From NCBI GenBank assembly GCA_017408325.1, contig JAFQUW010000158.1, positions 1 through 5,963 of the forward strand: DNA of 5,963 nucleotides. Direction: 5' to 3'. Under the pieces are notes generated by a model that was not told the origin of the DNA, did not search any database, and worked only from the letters and a program-made list of their open reading frames with translations. The stretch's first letter is position 1. Every line of letters begins with the position of its first letter. The stretch is from Clostridia bacterium (GTDB taxonomy: Bacteria > Bacillota > Clostridia > Oscillospirales > SIG627). The translations under genes and the position numbers were made by a program. Below are positions 5,462 to 5,963 of the stretch, piece after piece.

Positions 5462-5963
5462 TTATTTGTTGTCGTCGGTCTCGGTGAAGGAGGCGTCGTA
5501 GTAACCCTCACCGCCTGCGGCCGCGTTGGGATCCGCGCCGGGAGCGGCACCGGCAGCTTCCGCGCCGGGGTTCGCCGCCTGATACAGCTTTTCGCTGATG
5601 GCGTACATCGCCTGCTCGAGTGCCTGCATATCCGCTTTGATCGCCTCGACGTCCTCACCCGCGGCAGAGGCCTTCAGCTTCTCGAGCGCCGCGTTGATCG
5701 GGGCTTTGTCTTCTTCGGTGAGCTTGTCGCCTGCATCCGCGAGAGTCTTTTCGACCTGATAGACGGTGTTTTCGGCGCTGTTCTTCAGTTCGATCTTTTC
5801 CTTGAGCGCCTTGTCTTCCGCGGCGTGCATCTCCGCTTCCTTGACGGCGCGGTCGATCTCTTCCTGCGACATATTGGTCGAGGAGGTGATGGTGATGTGC
5901 TGTTCCTTGCCCGTGCCCTTGTCCTGTGCGGTGACGTTCACGATGCCGTTGGCGTCGATGTCG
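5462..5963 (-). CDS. dnaK: Chaperone protein DnaK (Hsp70), C-terminal part
   Basis: This is the last 166 codons of dnaK; the ATPase domain and most of the substrate-binding beta domain lie beyond the right edge. Visible first is the end of the beta domain, DIDANGIVNVTAQDKGTG, a highly conserved Hsp70 stretch. The helical lid follows (about MSQEEIDRAVKEAEMHAAED through QVEKTLADAGDKLTEEDK to ALEQAMYAISEKLYQ). The tail is low-complexity, rich in Ala, Gly and Pro, then YYDASFTETDDNK, an acidic end usual for bacterial DnaK. The reading frame continues upstream of 5941 to the window edge, so the GTG there (a Val inside the conserved stretch) is not the true start. The product holds unfolded proteins in an ATP cycle with DnaJ and GrpE. 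Its promoter, and any heat-shock operator, lie outside the window. Confidence 0.97.
   Translation of the reverse strand, partial: DIDANGIVNVTAQDKGTGKEQHITITSSTNMSQEEIDRAVKEAEMHAAEDKALKEKIELKNSAENTVYQVEKTLADAGDKLTEEDKAPINAALEKLKASAAGEDVEAIKADMQALEQAMYAISEKLYQAANPGAEAAGAAPGADPNAAAGGEGYYDASFTETDDNK

Noticed and set aside
4312..5487. 391-codon open frame on the + strand opposite dnaJ
   Set aside because: It lies antisense to a complete, motif-perfect dnaJ and its protein has no recognisable motif. GC-rich codons of dnaJ leave few stops on the other strand.

Overview
The window looks like a chromosomal segment of a moderately GC-rich member of the Firmicutes, probably class Clostridia. The reasons are the style of the DnaK and DnaJ proteins, AGGAG/GGTGA-type Shine-Dalgarno sites, a TuaH-like glycosyltransferase, and strong hairpin-plus-T-run terminators in short AT-rich gaps between GC-rich genes. 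This placement is inferred from sequence style, not from a search.

Layout. Bases 1-63 are a short leader. Positions 64-2646 on the + strand hold two tandem glycosyltransferase genes 12 bp apart, the second resembling the teichuronic-acid enzyme TuaH. They end at a strong intrinsic terminator (2653-2679). Reading leftward from the right edge on the - strand comes the 3' part of dnaK (5462-5963), then complete dnaJ (4252-5403), a 133-residue two-helix membrane protein with a C-terminal zinc ribbon (3851-4252), and uppP/bacA (3020-3850), closed by a bidirectional terminator (2975-3004). The gene pairs dnaJ/133-aa and 133-aa/uppP are joined by TAATG and TAAATG junctions, so the last three genes are almost certainly translationally coupled.

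The 373-bp convergent gap (2647-3019) is the only non-coding stretch over 300 bp. Between the two terminators it holds a highly structured element of about 265 bp. Two related AT-rich sequences lie in opposite orientation (2697-2727 and 2910-2947) and flank three consecutive hairpins. It looks like a MITE-like or REP-like dispersed repeat and is the least explained structure here. The 58-bp dnaK-dnaJ spacer carries an 11-bp GC-rich hairpin without a T-run, and dnaJ has no clear Shine-Dalgarno of its own.

How the genes work together. The glycosyltransferases would build a surface or secondary cell-wall polymer. UppP recycles the undecaprenyl carrier on which such polymers and peptidoglycan are assembled. 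DnaK and DnaJ are the Hsp70 chaperone pair. Finding uppP downstream of dnaJ suggests that lipid-carrier recycling is co-transcribed with the chaperones. I see no defence system, CRISPR array, transposase, rRNA or tRNA. Apart from the intergenic element and the operon arrangement the window is ordinary.
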